This document shows, in pieces, positions 1-10,100 of a stretch of DNA of 40,085 nt. The notes below the pieces were generated by a model. It was given only the letters and a program-made list of their open reading frames with translations. It was not told the origin of the DNA and did no database searches. This DNA comes from Cyanophora paradoxa. Its lineage: Eukaryota; Glaucocystophyceae; Cyanophorales; Cyanophoraceae. The stretch is taken from the NCBI GenBank assembly GCA_004431415.1, contig QPMI01000333.1, positions 1-40,085 on the forward strand, read 5' to 3'. The position numbers were made by a program, and so were the translations under genes. The stretch's first letter is position 1, and every line of letters starts with the position of its first letter.

Positions 1-161
1 AACTCCGGATCCAGCGAAAGGCGAGGTGCAGGCGCAGAGCAGCGAGGAATTCGAAGGCGCGGGTCAAGTCCTCTAGAAACTTCGGCGCGACGACGCCCAG
101 CCCCCGTTGATCCTCGTCGCTCGGCAGCGAAGGCAAGAATCCCTTGAATAGCACGCGAAAC
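1..161 (-). CDS. Partial exon of an unidentified protein, running off the left edge
   Basis: The minus strand from 161 to 1 is open in one frame after a good acceptor (CTCAG at 162-166, minus sense). It encodes a hydrophobic and charged stretch containing FKGFLPSLPSDEDQRGLG and later LAALRLHLAF. The composition looks like ordinary globular protein, unlike the Ala/Arg/Pro-rich shadows nearby. No start codon is present, so earlier exons would lie to the right of 162 and later ones beyond position 1. I do not recognise the family. The evidence is only an open frame, a plausible splice acceptor and protein-like composition, so it could be chance. Confidence 0.35.
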
Positions 162-773
162 CTGAGTTGACCGCGAGCTCCCGGCAGCCCGCCAGAGCGC
201 CGCTCCGTGCGCGAGCGGTGACCCTATCCAGGCGCGCGCTTTCTGAGCTTGATCAGCTGCTCTAGCGCTAGCGCTGCTTGATCAAAAACTGCAGCCTGCA
301 GAGCTGCAGCTAGCAAGGCCTAGGACCGCACATGCATGCTCGCGGCAAGGGTCGCATGCTCGAGCTCGCGCGCAGCTGCACGCTCGAGAGAAGCCGCCGG
401 AAGCGACGATGTAATAACCACGGACGTCACGTCTCGTACGTCTACACCAGCTCGTCCGGGATCCGGCAGGAAAGCAAAATGGTTGACGCCGCTCGCGCCT
501 GCCTCGCCGCTCCAGCCTGTCCCGGATGCGGCTAATGAGGCTGCTGCTGCTGCTGAGCCCGGCGGGCTCGAGCTCGAGGGCTCTCCCATACGCGCTCGCT
601 TCTTCACTCGCTGCTTGCATCTCTCGGCTGCGTGCCGCAGTGATGTGATCCCGCTCTGCTCGACGAGCCGCACTCGACCGGGCGACACGATCAGCGCCGC
701 CCGCACGCGCGCCTGTGCTCGCTGAGTCGTGGTCGCGCCCTTCGCGCCGTACCCCCCTTCAAAGAATCAGAAG
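162..773. other. Gene-free stretch upstream of the uroporphyrinogen decarboxylase gene
   Basis: Both strands have short open frames here, but all are Arg/Ala/Ser-rich shadows without recognisable motifs. An imperfect inverted repeat around 248-286 (TGATCA arms flanking the palindrome CTAGCGCTAG) is the only structure I see. The last 25 bases before the ATG at 774 contain GTACCCCCC (from 749), a word that recurs near other starts in this window. This is probably the 5' flank and promoter of the downstream gene. Confidence 0.5.
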
Positions 774-3000
774 ATGGAGGCGTTCGCCACTCCCGCTCCG
801 GCAGTTCGTGCGGTTCAGGTGCCGTCCAGCGAGAACGTTGCCGGGTGCGCATCCTGCCTTCCTCGCGTCCCAATCACTCCGCCGCCACCTTGACGCGGCG
901 CCCTACGCAGCTCTTCGCGGGTCCTGCTGAGCAGCTTCGCCGGCCGCAAGCTCAGCAAGCACGCACAGCGCTCCTCGCGCGCCCAGCCGACCTTCAGCTA
1001 CGGCCATGTTCAGACCGTCGCCGTCCAGGCCGCCCCCGCCCAGGCCAGCGGCCAGTCCTCGTCGTCCCAAGGTCGGCAAGGGACCGCTTCGAGTCCCGGG
1101 GGACGCTCCGCCCCGCCTCACCGCCGAGCCGCCCCGCCGCAGAGCCGCTCATCATCCGCGCGATGCGCGGCGAGGAGACGGAGCGCGTTCCCGTGTGGCT
1201 GATGCGCCAGGCCGGCCGCTACATGAAGGTTCGCAGGCTCGCGGGCCGCGGCGCAGCCGCCCCGCGCCGCCGCCGCGGCGCCGCCGCCCCGCGCAGTCCG
1301 AGCCGGCGCGCAGGAGTACCGGGACGTGAGCTCGCGGCACTCGTTCCGCGAGAAGTCGGAGAACGCGGACATCGCGACGGAGCTGGCGCTGCAGCCGTGG
1401 AACGCGTACCGCCCGGACGCCGTCATCCTCTTCTCCGACATCCTCACCCCGCTCGCCGGTCCGCCCGCCCGCCCGCCCTCACCGCCGCCCCGCGCCCCGC
1501 GCCCCGCGCGCGGATCGGATCAGGATCGAATCTGGCTTCTTACGCCCGTACCCCGCCCTCCCCCGCCGCAGGCATGGGCATCGACTTCGACATCATCAAG
1601 GGGAAGGGCCCCCGCATCATGGACCCGATCCGCAGCCGCGCCCAGATCGACAAGCTCCGGCCCCTCGACCCCGAGTCCGATATGCACTTCGTCGGCGGCT
1701 GCCTCCGCAACCTCAAGAAGGAGGTCCGCCCCCCCGCCCGCGCCCCCGTACCCCTCACGCCGCGTCTCCGCGTACCCCTGAGCCCCCTCTCCCCACCCGC
1801 AGGTCGGCAACGACGCCGGCGTCCTCGGCTTCGTCGGCGCTCCCTGGTACCCCCCCCGCACCCCTCCCTCCCTTCTTCCCCTCCCTCCCCTGTCCCCCGA
1901 CCGCCCCCCGCTTTCCCGCAGGACCCTGGCGGCCTACTCGGTCGAGGGCAAGAGCTCCAACATGCTCACCAACGTGAAGGCGCGCCGCGCCTGTACCCCC
2001 GCTTCGCCCCTCCCCTCCGGCTCCTCTGATCGTCTACCCCCCAGGGCCTTGCCTTCTCGGACCCGAAGACGTTCCACGCGCTCCTCGCGCACATCTCCGA
2101 GTCCATCGCGCGCTACGTCTGCTACCAGATCGAGAACGGCGCCCAGGTCCGTTCGTGCCGTACCCCCCGCTCCTCCTCCCCCCGGTGTACTGCATTCTTC
2201 GAGCGGCCTGACGCTTCGCGTGCGCGCAGGCTGTTCAGATCTTCGACTCGTGGGCGGGCCAGCTGGGTCCCAAGGACTGGTCTGAGTTCAGCCTCCCCTA
2301 CATCCAGGTGCCCCCGCCCCGCGCCCCCCGGATCCGCCCCTCGTCGGATTCGATCCCGGGTCGCCCGCAGGAGATCGTGCGGCACGTGAAGGCCAAGCAC
2401 CCGACCGTGCCCCTCATCATGTTTGCCAACCAGGTACCCCCCTGCCCCCCCCCCACCCCCCCTTTTCCAACTCGGAGCTGACGCCCGTACCCCTCCCCGC
2501 CAGGGCGGCGGCCTCCTCGAGCTCATGAACGAGACGGGGGTACGCCCCCTCGTCCCATCCACCGCAACCCGTACCCCCCTCGCTGAACCCCGTACCCCCC
2601 TTTTCCAGGTTGACGTCGTCTCCCTCGACTGGATGGTCGACATGGCGGAGGCGCGCCAGCGCCTCGGCGCCAACGTGCCCGTCCAGGTACCCCCCTCTCG
2701 CTCTCCTCCCGTACCCCCCTCCCCCTGAAGCCGTACCCCCCCCCCGCAGGGCAACGTGGACCCGGCGGCGCTCTTCGGCTCGCACGAGTTCATCACCGAG
2801 CGCGTCCTGGACACCATCCGCAAGGCGAGGCCCGCCCCCACGGCTAGGCGAGCTCACCTGACGCGCCCCCCCCCCCCCCCTCGCAGGCGGGGCGGAAGGG
2901 CCACGTGATGAACCTGGGCCACGGGATCATCAAGGAGACGCCGGTGGAGAACGTGCAGCACTTCGTCGAGGTCACCAAGCGCGCCCACGAGATTCTCTGA
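774..3000 (+). CDS. hemE: Uroporphyrinogen decarboxylase, plastid-type, 14 exons
   Basis: Decarboxylates the four acetate side chains of uroporphyrinogen III to give coproporphyrinogen III in haem and chlorophyll synthesis. Exons: 774-844, 911-1071, 1143-1228, 1314-1458, 1572-1723, 1803-1846, 1922-1979, 2045-2146, 2230-2307, 2371-2433, 2504-2539, 2609-2686, 2750-2824, 2887-3000. All phases agree and give 420 aa. The family signature [13 protein letters not shown] is at about residues 95-107, followed by [35 protein letters not shown] and the C-terminal GNVDP and NLGHGI motifs. The first ~77 residues ([14 protein letters not shown], then Ser/Arg/Ala-rich with SSFAGRKL) look like a plastid transit peptide with no signal peptide before it. 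Introns after 1979 and 2824 use GC donors (AAG|GCG). Most introns carry GTACCCCC words. Identification is secure; targeting is inferred. Confidence 0.95.
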
Positions 3001-3342
3001 GCCGAGGGGCGGAAGGCGCGCGTGCGGCCGGCCGGCCGGCCGGCAGGGCGCCCGGGGCCTCTTTTCTCTCTTAGGCCATCGTAGGCGATCTCGACGAGCT
3101 CGCGGGAGCCGCAGCAGCAGTCTCCATACATGAGCAGGTCTGTAGAAAGCAGTGCAACTAGGACAATCTCGATCGAAAGACCGACTAGGAAAACAGCGCA
3201 ACTAATCCCGGGGGGAAGGTGGGGGGGAGGGGAGGGAGACGGAGAGGGGGGGGGAGGGGGGGAGGGGAGGGGGGGGGGGGGGGGGGCGGGGGCGGGAGGC
3301 ACGCCAGGCGGAGTCAAGCCCTGGTGCAAGACTCAGCCATGA
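3001..3342. repeat. 3' flank with GGCC repeat and long G-rich tract
   Basis: This lies between the ends of two convergent genes. It holds tandem GGCC copies (about 3025-3045) and, from about 3208 to 3298, an almost pure G tract broken by single A or C residues. Such a tract can form G-quadruplexes on this strand and C-rich structures on the other. No coding potential is credible; the Gly-rich frames are products of the G tract. Confidence 0.7.
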
Positions 3343-4388
3343 TCAGCAGTAATCCCTCGCGTCTTCGCCGCAGACGTGGTGCGCGTAGCAGTAGTAGGTG
3401 CCCTCGCAGCAGAGGCGATTGCAGATCTCGCCGGGCTCCTTGCCGTGCGTCAGGTCTTCGCCGGGCTCTGCCGGGGGCGCCTCCTTCTCGTTCTCGGCCC
3501 GAGGATCGCCCCAGGTACGGTAGTTCATGTTCCTCTTCAGAATCCGCCGGCAGCGCCGCGGGGCGTGGTCCGGGCAGAAGCCGGTGTCGTGGAAGTCATC
3601 ATAGGCGCCCAGGCTGATTTCGGCAGACGTGCGGTCGTTGCAGATGTCGCAGCTCGTCAGCTCTCCGCGGTGGTCCTCGCAGAAGAGCCTCGCAGAAGAG
3701 CCTGCGCGAGCCGGGCGTCGGCGCGCTTCAGATGGAGAGTCTTTAGCTAAGGTTGCTCTCAGCTTTTCGAACCTGCCGCAGCCTTCCGAACAGCAGCAGT
3801 GCGGCGGCCGCCAATCGGTGTCGGCGTACTCGTGCTCTTCGTCGGCACAGAGGAGCTCGCCGCAGCCCTTGTCGGACGAGCACTTGGCGAGCCAGCACGT
3901 CCGCGGGGGGTCCTCCTCGTCGTCGGGGCACGGCCCGCGCACGCGGCCGCGGTCGTCAGACTCGTACGCGTCCTCGTCAGAAGCGGCGGTCGCATCTGGA
4001 TCTGCATCTGGATCTGATTCTTCTGTAGCTGCAGCTGCTTGCTCATGATCATGATCAGCGCTAGCGGCCTTGGCCTCCGGATCCGCAGCAGCGGCAGCGG
4101 CCAGCGCGCCTTCATGCGCAACTAGATTGGGCAGAATCATGATCAGCCGCCGCCGGCAAACCGCGAAAAGCAGTCGCTCACCTTGGCGCGCACTAGTACT
4201 AGTACTGTCGACGTCCTGGCGCTGGGCACGGTCGAGCTCGCGGTCGGCGGCTGCGGCCGGCCCATTCATGATCACCTTGCAATTGCAAAAAGCAGTCGCT
4301 CACCTTGGTCATGGCCATATGCATGCTCGCGCTCCACGATATCGATCGGCGCGCCCTCGACCTCCCCAAGCTTGCGTTTCCGCATCAT
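3343..4388 (-). CDS. Unknown acidic, Cys-rich protein with several introns
   Basis: I do not recognise this protein. Proposed exons on the minus strand: 4388-4304 (MMRKRKLGEVEG start), 4250-4182, then 4121 down to the stop at 3343, perhaps with one more intron near 3690-3770. Phases agree at each join. The N-terminal third is Ala- and Asp/Glu-rich. The C-terminal half has about 20 Cys plus several His, including PHCCCSEGCG, SCDICND, NRLCCEGTYYCYAHH and a final DYC, suggesting a zinc-binding or disulphide-rich fold. Two exons end on the same sequence, CAAG followed by GTGAGCGACTGCTTTT. At about 3680-3706 a 13-bp direct repeat (GCTCTTCTGCGAG on the minus strand) sits at the proposed acceptor, so the intron there may be retained in frame. 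Start and middle exon are inferred. Confidence 0.55.
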
Positions 4389-4589
4389 TCCGGATCGGAC
4401 AAGTCGAACGATGTCACTGCAAATGTAGAGCGGCGCTACCGGTATCGCTATAGCTATAGCTAGCCAGGCTTTGAAATTTTCTGAACGTGAAATTCGTACC
4501 CCGGCCGCGCGGCCAGCCTGGGGCCAGGCGGCGGCTCCGTGCGATATCGCCGAGTCGATCACCTTGGCGCGGCCAGCTCGTGCGGCTCG
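4389..4589. promoter_or_regulatory. Divergent intergenic region between the Cys-rich gene and the F-box gene
   Basis: About 200 bp separate two genes transcribed away from each other, so both promoters should lie here. It is less GC-rich than its surroundings and contains an AT-rich block (GCTATAGCTATAGCTAGC, about 4447-4464) and a CGTACCCCGG word at 4495, 94 bases before the F-box ATG. Nothing here looks coding. Confidence 0.4.
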
Positions 4590-6373
4590 ATGCTCGGCTT
4601 GGAGTCGCTCCCGCGGGACCTCCTCGTCCAGATCTGCGTCGCGCTGGGACCCGTCGACGTGCACCGGGCGCGGCGGGCGTGCTGTGCCCTCCGCGACGCG
4701 GCGGGCGAGGCGCGCTGGCACGGCGCCGCGATCTCGATCCAGCTGGACGCCAGCTGCAGCTGGGCGCTGCAGCTCGACTCGCTCGAGCGCCTGGCGCAGG
4801 CGGGGCGGCTGGGAGCCCCCTCCGGAGTCGCGATCTCCGGTCTTCAGCTAAAGCCGCGGCCCGAACGCGAGCGCGGGGCGGGCGGGCAGCCGGAGGGCCT
4901 CCTCGCGGCGCTGGCGGGGCTTGGCGCCCTACGCAGCGCGCGGCTCGAGTGCGGCGCCGCGCAGCGCGAGGACGGCGATCAGGAGCGCGCGGCTGCGCGC
5001 GCGGCCCTTCTGGTCGGAGCGCTGCGCGCCCTTCGACCGGCCGAAGCTTTGCAGCCGAGCCCCGGAGCCGGCGCCGGCCCGCCCAGCGGACCGCTCCGCA
5101 GCTTCTCCTTCGCGTGCGCACCGGCGGAGGACGCCGACGCCGACGGGCGGCCGGCGTTGCCGCCCGGGGCCTGGGGGCCCCTCCTAGAGGCTCTGGGGCT
5201 CCACCCCGCGCTGGAGGAGCTCAACGTACCCCTTCCTCCGCCCCCCGGCGGCGCGGGGTGGCTGGCGGCGCTCTCGGACCGTCTACCCGCCCTGCGCCTC
5301 TTCGCCCTTGACCGCCCAGAGTCCCTGCCCGGACTCGCCGGGGCTGCCTCCCTCCGGGAACTGCGCCTACCCCCCTTTCCCGAGCCCGCCCTCGCCGCCG
5401 GCCTCGCCTCCCTGGGGGGTACGCCCGCCGGCGACTCCCTGCGCGCCCTCGTCTTTCCGTGCGGCGTACCCCCCTCCCTCTTCCCCCCCCTTCTCCTTGA
5501 CGGCGCCGCAGCCCCGATTCCGTTCTGGAGTGCACGGGGTCCTTGGCCCGTGCCCTCGCCTCCTTCCCCCGCCTCGAGCGCGTCGCCGGCTGGCTCAAGG
5601 TACCCCCTCCCCCTCCTCTCCCCCCTCCCCCCGCCTCCCCCTCACTGTACCCCCTCCGCAGCTGCGGGTCGCCTCGGCCGCGGACGGCGTGGGCGTCGAG
5701 TGCTTCCGGGCCCTCCTACGCCTGCCCGCCCTCGCCTCCCTCCAGGTGACCGTTCCCCAAGCCCGGAGACCGTTCACCTGAGCTCACCTGAGCTCACATG
5801 AGCCGACGGCGGCAGCTGCGCCTGCAGTGCCTGGAGCACGTGCGGGCCCTCCCCGGCGCCCTCCGCGGGGCCCCCGCCCTCCGCGCCCTCGACCTCCACG
5901 TCCGCGTAGGTGCGAACGAAGTCACCGAGTCTACCCCCCCCCGGGCTTCCCCCCCCCCCCCCACTTCTGACGCCCACGCCAGGGACCGCCTGCGTCCGGA
6001 GCGGCCCGCGGGCGCCCTCAGCCTTTGGGGACCTCCTCGCGGCGGCGGCGGCGGGCGCGGCGGCCACGGGCGCCCTCCGGTCGCTCGAGCTCTCCGCCCC
6101 GCTGGACGCCCCCGCCGCCGCCGCCCTCGCCGCCGCCCTCGGGCCCCGCTCCTCCCCCCCTCCGCAGTCGCGGTCCGCATCGCCGTACCCGTCGCGGACG
6201 AAGAGAGCCTCGAGGCGCGCCTGCGGGAGCTGCGCCCCCTGGCGCCCCTCGGCCCCCGCCTGCGCCTCGCCGTGAGCGCCGGCCCCGACCCCGACCCGGC
6301 GCTGCAGGCCGCCGCCCGGGCCGCCTTCGGAGGGGCCCTCCCGGGCGCGGTCGTCGCGTTTTTTTGCAGTTGA
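4590..6373 (+). CDS. F-box protein with LRR-like repeats, divergent family member
   Basis: F-box proteins bind SKP1 through the N-terminal F-box and present substrates to SCF ubiquitin ligases. Translation from 4590 begins MLGLESLPRDLLVQICVALG, a clear F-box, continuing to about residue 45 (RRACCALRDAA). Leucine-rich repeat-like segments follow (LEELNVPL, SLRELRLPPF, SLRALVFPCG, LRSLELSAPL). The element GTPAGDSLRAL matches GTPLARSLREL in the four F-box genes at 23.8-37.9 kb, so this is a distant relative on the opposite strand. Introns: about 5488-5549 (unusual GGAG acceptor, least certain), 5600-5661, 5745-5808, then two more before the last exon, ending AVVAFFCS. The ATG follows a Cys-rich gene in divergent orientation. 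F-box identity is fairly sure; the substrate is unknown. Confidence 0.75.
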
Positions 6374-7170
6374 GCACGCCGGCGCCTAGCTGTACACGTT
6401 CATGTTCATGATCACGCCTTTTTAGTCGACTGCGAACTCGGAACCTTAAGAGCTCGCGAAGTGCAGGGTGAGATCATCGGATCTAGATGATGCACTCACT
6501 TGGTGAGCATTCAAAGAGCAGGGTGAGACGATTCACTTACCGCGGTCACGGACTGCAATGACTCGGTCGACGTCCGACGGTCACGGACTGCAATGACTCG
6601 GTCACGGACTGCAATGACTCGGTCACGGGACCGCATTGCCAGTTGATCATAATATGCGATCATATGCATGATCATGACATTGCAAGCCTTGAAGCTTTAA
6701 TTTGAGGAGCGATCATGCCATGATGACGTCCGACGGTCGACGGGAACGGAGTTAAATTGAAGAGCCTCCCGAGTCTTGATCCAATGATCGATATGTCCGC
6801 AGGTTCGCATCCGACCTTCAACATTCAATGCATATGATCATGATCCGAGTTCGAGCGAGCGAAGCCTGAAGCTACGTACGCGTAAATGTACTACCGTAGT
6901 ACGGTATCGTAGGCTCCTGACCATGCCGCCGACACACGCTCTCTAGATCTTTCGAACTAAACTTGAAAGTCGAACCACGGCTGCTCACGAATTGCCGCGA
7001 TCACGATCAGTGCGAGTTCTGAGGGCATTCCTTGCCAATTCCAACTGATTTCAAATTTGAAATCACGGGACCGAATCTCAGTCAAGAGAGTCTGAGCTAC
7101 GCCCAATCGCGAGCAGCCTCGCGGCTGCGCCTACGCTACCCTACCCATGTCTAATCTTGCAAATTCAGGC
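6374..7170. other. AT-richer convergent intergenic region
   Basis: About 800 bp lie between the 3' ends of the F-box gene (+) and the DDT gene (-). Base composition drops sharply towards 50% GC, with many TGATCA/CATG palindromic words, a TTTCAAATTTGAAA palindrome near 7049 and the tandem repeat listed separately. I see no gene. Both transcripts should terminate here. Confidence 0.55.
6544..6630. repeat. Three copies of a 21-bp direct repeat
   Basis: The unit GGTCACGGACTGCAATGACT plus C occurs at 6544-6564, 6579-6599 and 6600-6620, with a partial copy after 6621. Copies 1 and 2 are separated by 14 bp (GGTCGACGTCCGAC), and a related GACGTCCGACGGTCGACGG block returns near 6725. The units contain TGACTC, which resembles a bZIP half-site, but the position between converging gene ends argues against a promoter role. 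Confidence 0.85.
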
Positions 7171-10100
7171 TCAGGTGAACTTGAGGCTCCCCTCGATGAG
7201 CGACATGTATATGGAGACCTGCGGGGAGGGGGTACGCGATCAGCGGTCCGGGGGTACAGAGAATGGGGCGCGAAAATAAAAGGGGCGGGGTACCTGGGAG
7301 AGGGTCTTGGAGCCGAGGAGCCACTCGCGCCACAGGGCGATCTTGGCCTGGTCCCGGGGCCAGGCCTCGTACGCCCCGATGTTCTTCACGGGGGGCACCG
7401 AGAGCAGGTACTGCGAACGAAGGGGTGAGACGGGAGGGGGGTACGGTATATTCGATGCCTGGGGGGTACCTCGGCGTCCTCGTGGGCGAAGAGCTTGTCG
7501 CAGATTTCGAGGACGCACTGCGCGAGCTCCAGCGGGGAGCTGGCGGCCGTGAGGGCCTGGAGCCAGCGCGCGCGGGGGTCCGAGCCCCGCCCGCTGCCCC
7601 GCCGCGGGCCCCAGAGCCCGTCGGCCGCCGCCAGGCCGCGGGGCGTGAGCGCCGGGTCGCCGGCCGAGGAGGTCGCGTGCGGGGCGCTCCCCATGCGGAA
7701 CGAGTCGGAGATGCGCCGCTCGAGGGTCAGCACGCGCCGCTTGAGGCGCTCCAGAGTCGCTCGGGTCGCCCACGCCGGCGCCCCGCCCCGCCCCCGCCCC
7801 CGTTCCCGCCCCCGCCCGCGTCCCCGCCGGCCGAGGGGAGGCCTGCTGCTGCGGGCTGCCGACGGCGATGGCGGCGGCGGCGGCGGCCGTCGCGGCCCCC
7901 TCCTCCTCGCGCTCCCTGAGGCGCTCGAGCTCGCGCTCGCGCTCCTGCTCGGCGGCGCGGCTGCCGGCGGCGCGGCGGCGCGTCGAGGGCGGGCCGCCCA
8001 CCCAGCCCATCTCCTGCGCCCAGCGCGCCACGTCCGACGTGCTGCTCGACGCCGGGCCCAGTAGGGCGGCCTCGAGCGAGTCGGAGGAGCCGGCGGAGCG
8101 GAGGCTGTGCCGCGCGGCCAGCTGCGCGAGGAGCCCCCGCGGGGGCTTCGTCCCGGCCGCCGCCTCCACGCTCCGTAAGCCGGCCTCGATGGCCTCGCGG
8201 TGCCGCTCAATCGCCCCCCGCAGCGCCGCCTCGCGAAGGCCCCGCGGCATCAGGTACTCCAGCAGCCTGCGCGGGGAGGGGGGTACTCAGGTACTCATCA
8301 GAAGCAGAGGGGGGGGGGTACGCGTCCCGCACGCACCGCTCGAGCTCGGCCTTCTCCGAGACGACGGACCAGCGCTCCTCGAGCCTCCGCCCGGCCTCGT
8401 CCACCCGCTCCACCTGCCGGGTACGGTGAGACAAGGTCCGGGGCGGGGGGGGGATTAGAAGTGGGGGGGGTACCTCCTCGAGGTAGAGGAAGCGGCGCTG
8501 GAGAGGGTCCTCGCTGCAGTTGTCGACGGCGGTCGCGAAGGCGAGCCGCGCCGCCGGCGAGGGCGAGGGCGGGCGCGCGCGCGCCGGCGCCGCCGCCTCC
8601 GACGAGGCCGAGGCCTGCGCCGGGGACTGCGCCGGGGCAGACTCCGAAGCGGTACCCTCGGCTTCCACGGCGGGGGCCGCCGCCGCTGCCGCCGCCGCCG
8701 GGGCGGCCGAGGGCGAGGGGGGCGGGGAGGGGTCGTCGGCCATGGGGGCGTCGGGCGACGACGGCCGCTCCGGGGGCGGCGTACCCCCCCGGCCCTCGTC
8801 CCCCGCCTCGTCCGCGAAGCCGCGCGCGGGGAGCGCGGCGTACCCCGCCAGCAACCAGTACCGGTTGAAGAAGCGGTCGGTGCCCAGCGGGACGGCCCGT
8901 GCGTACGTCCGCTCCACCTCAGCCGTTGCGTCCCGGATCCGCGCGTTCAGCTGCGGGCGCGCCCTTAGCTTACTTCAGAGACTCACGAACTTCGTAGGGG
9001 CGCACGTGGTTGAGCTCGTTCTGGACGGTGCGGAGCTCGTGGGCGGGGTCGTGGCGCGCGTGGGCGCCCGGCGCCGGACCCTCGCCCTTGTCCGAGGCGT
9101 CCCGCGCCGCCTCCGCCTCGGCCAGGCGCTTGAGGCAGGCGGCGCGCGAGCCGAGGAGGTCCTCCAGGATGCCCCGCGCCGCCGTGTTCTTCTCCTGCGC
9201 GGAGCGCCCCGGTCAGCTTTGAGCCGAGGTTCGTTCCGCTCGGCCTCGGCCTTCGTTCGCACCACGCAGTCGTCGCAGTGCTTGCGGTAGCGGTCCGTCT
9301 CCGCACACTCGTCGCAGAGGTACCGCAGCGCCGCCAGGCGCGCCTGATCCGCCGTCAGGAGGCCGAGCGGGATGGGGGGAGGAAGGGACGGAGGGGCGGT
9401 GGACCTCGACGGGCAGCTCGTAGTACTCCTTCTCCTCGAGCATGTTGGCTGGGCGCGGCGCGGTTAGACGGGGAAGAAGAGGGAGGAGCCGGGCGGCGTC
9501 GCACCGATCCACTCGAGCTGCTGGTAGGACTGGGGCACCTGCTCGGGCTCTGCCCGCCGCTTGCGCTTCCGCGGCGGAGCGGAGGCGCCCTCGGCGCCGT
9601 CCTCAGCGACGCCGGCGGGGCCCGAAGGGACGAGCCGCTGCTCCTCGTCGTCCGCCCCGCCGTCCTCGTCCTCATCGCCGCCCTCCTCGGGCTCGGACTC
9701 GGTCACCCACTCCTCCTCGCTCATCGCCTCCTCCTCCTCCTCCTCCTGGCCCTCCTCCTTCTTCACCTTGCCGTCCGCTGCCGCCGCGCCCCCCTCCTCT
9801 TCCTCCTCCTTCTTGACGGGCGCCGGCGGCGCCGCCGGGCCGGCGCCCGGCTGCGCCGGAGTGGCGCCGGGGACGGGCGCCGGCGCGGGCGCCGGCGGGG
9901 CCTCCGCGTCGCCCTCGGGCGGGGCCGGCCGCCGGGGCCGCCGGTGCCGCGGGCGCCGCGGCGGAAGGTTGTAGTACATGGCCCGCTGGAAAGACAACGA
10001 CTCAGAAAGAAGAAGAGGAAAGAAAGAAAGAGAAAGAGGAAGGACCTGGAAGCGGAGGGCGGCGTGGAGCTCGTAGCGGAGCGACTCGGGCCAGTTGTCC

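Noticed and set aside
4272..5121. Minus-strand Arg-rich frames opposite the F-box gene
   Set aside because: Shadows of the plus-strand F-box coding sequence; only the MMRKRKLGEVEG segment near 4388 is kept, as the first exon of the Cys-rich gene.
6544..6630. CRISPR array
   Set aside because: Only three repeats, spacers of 14 and 0 bp, and a eukaryotic genome.
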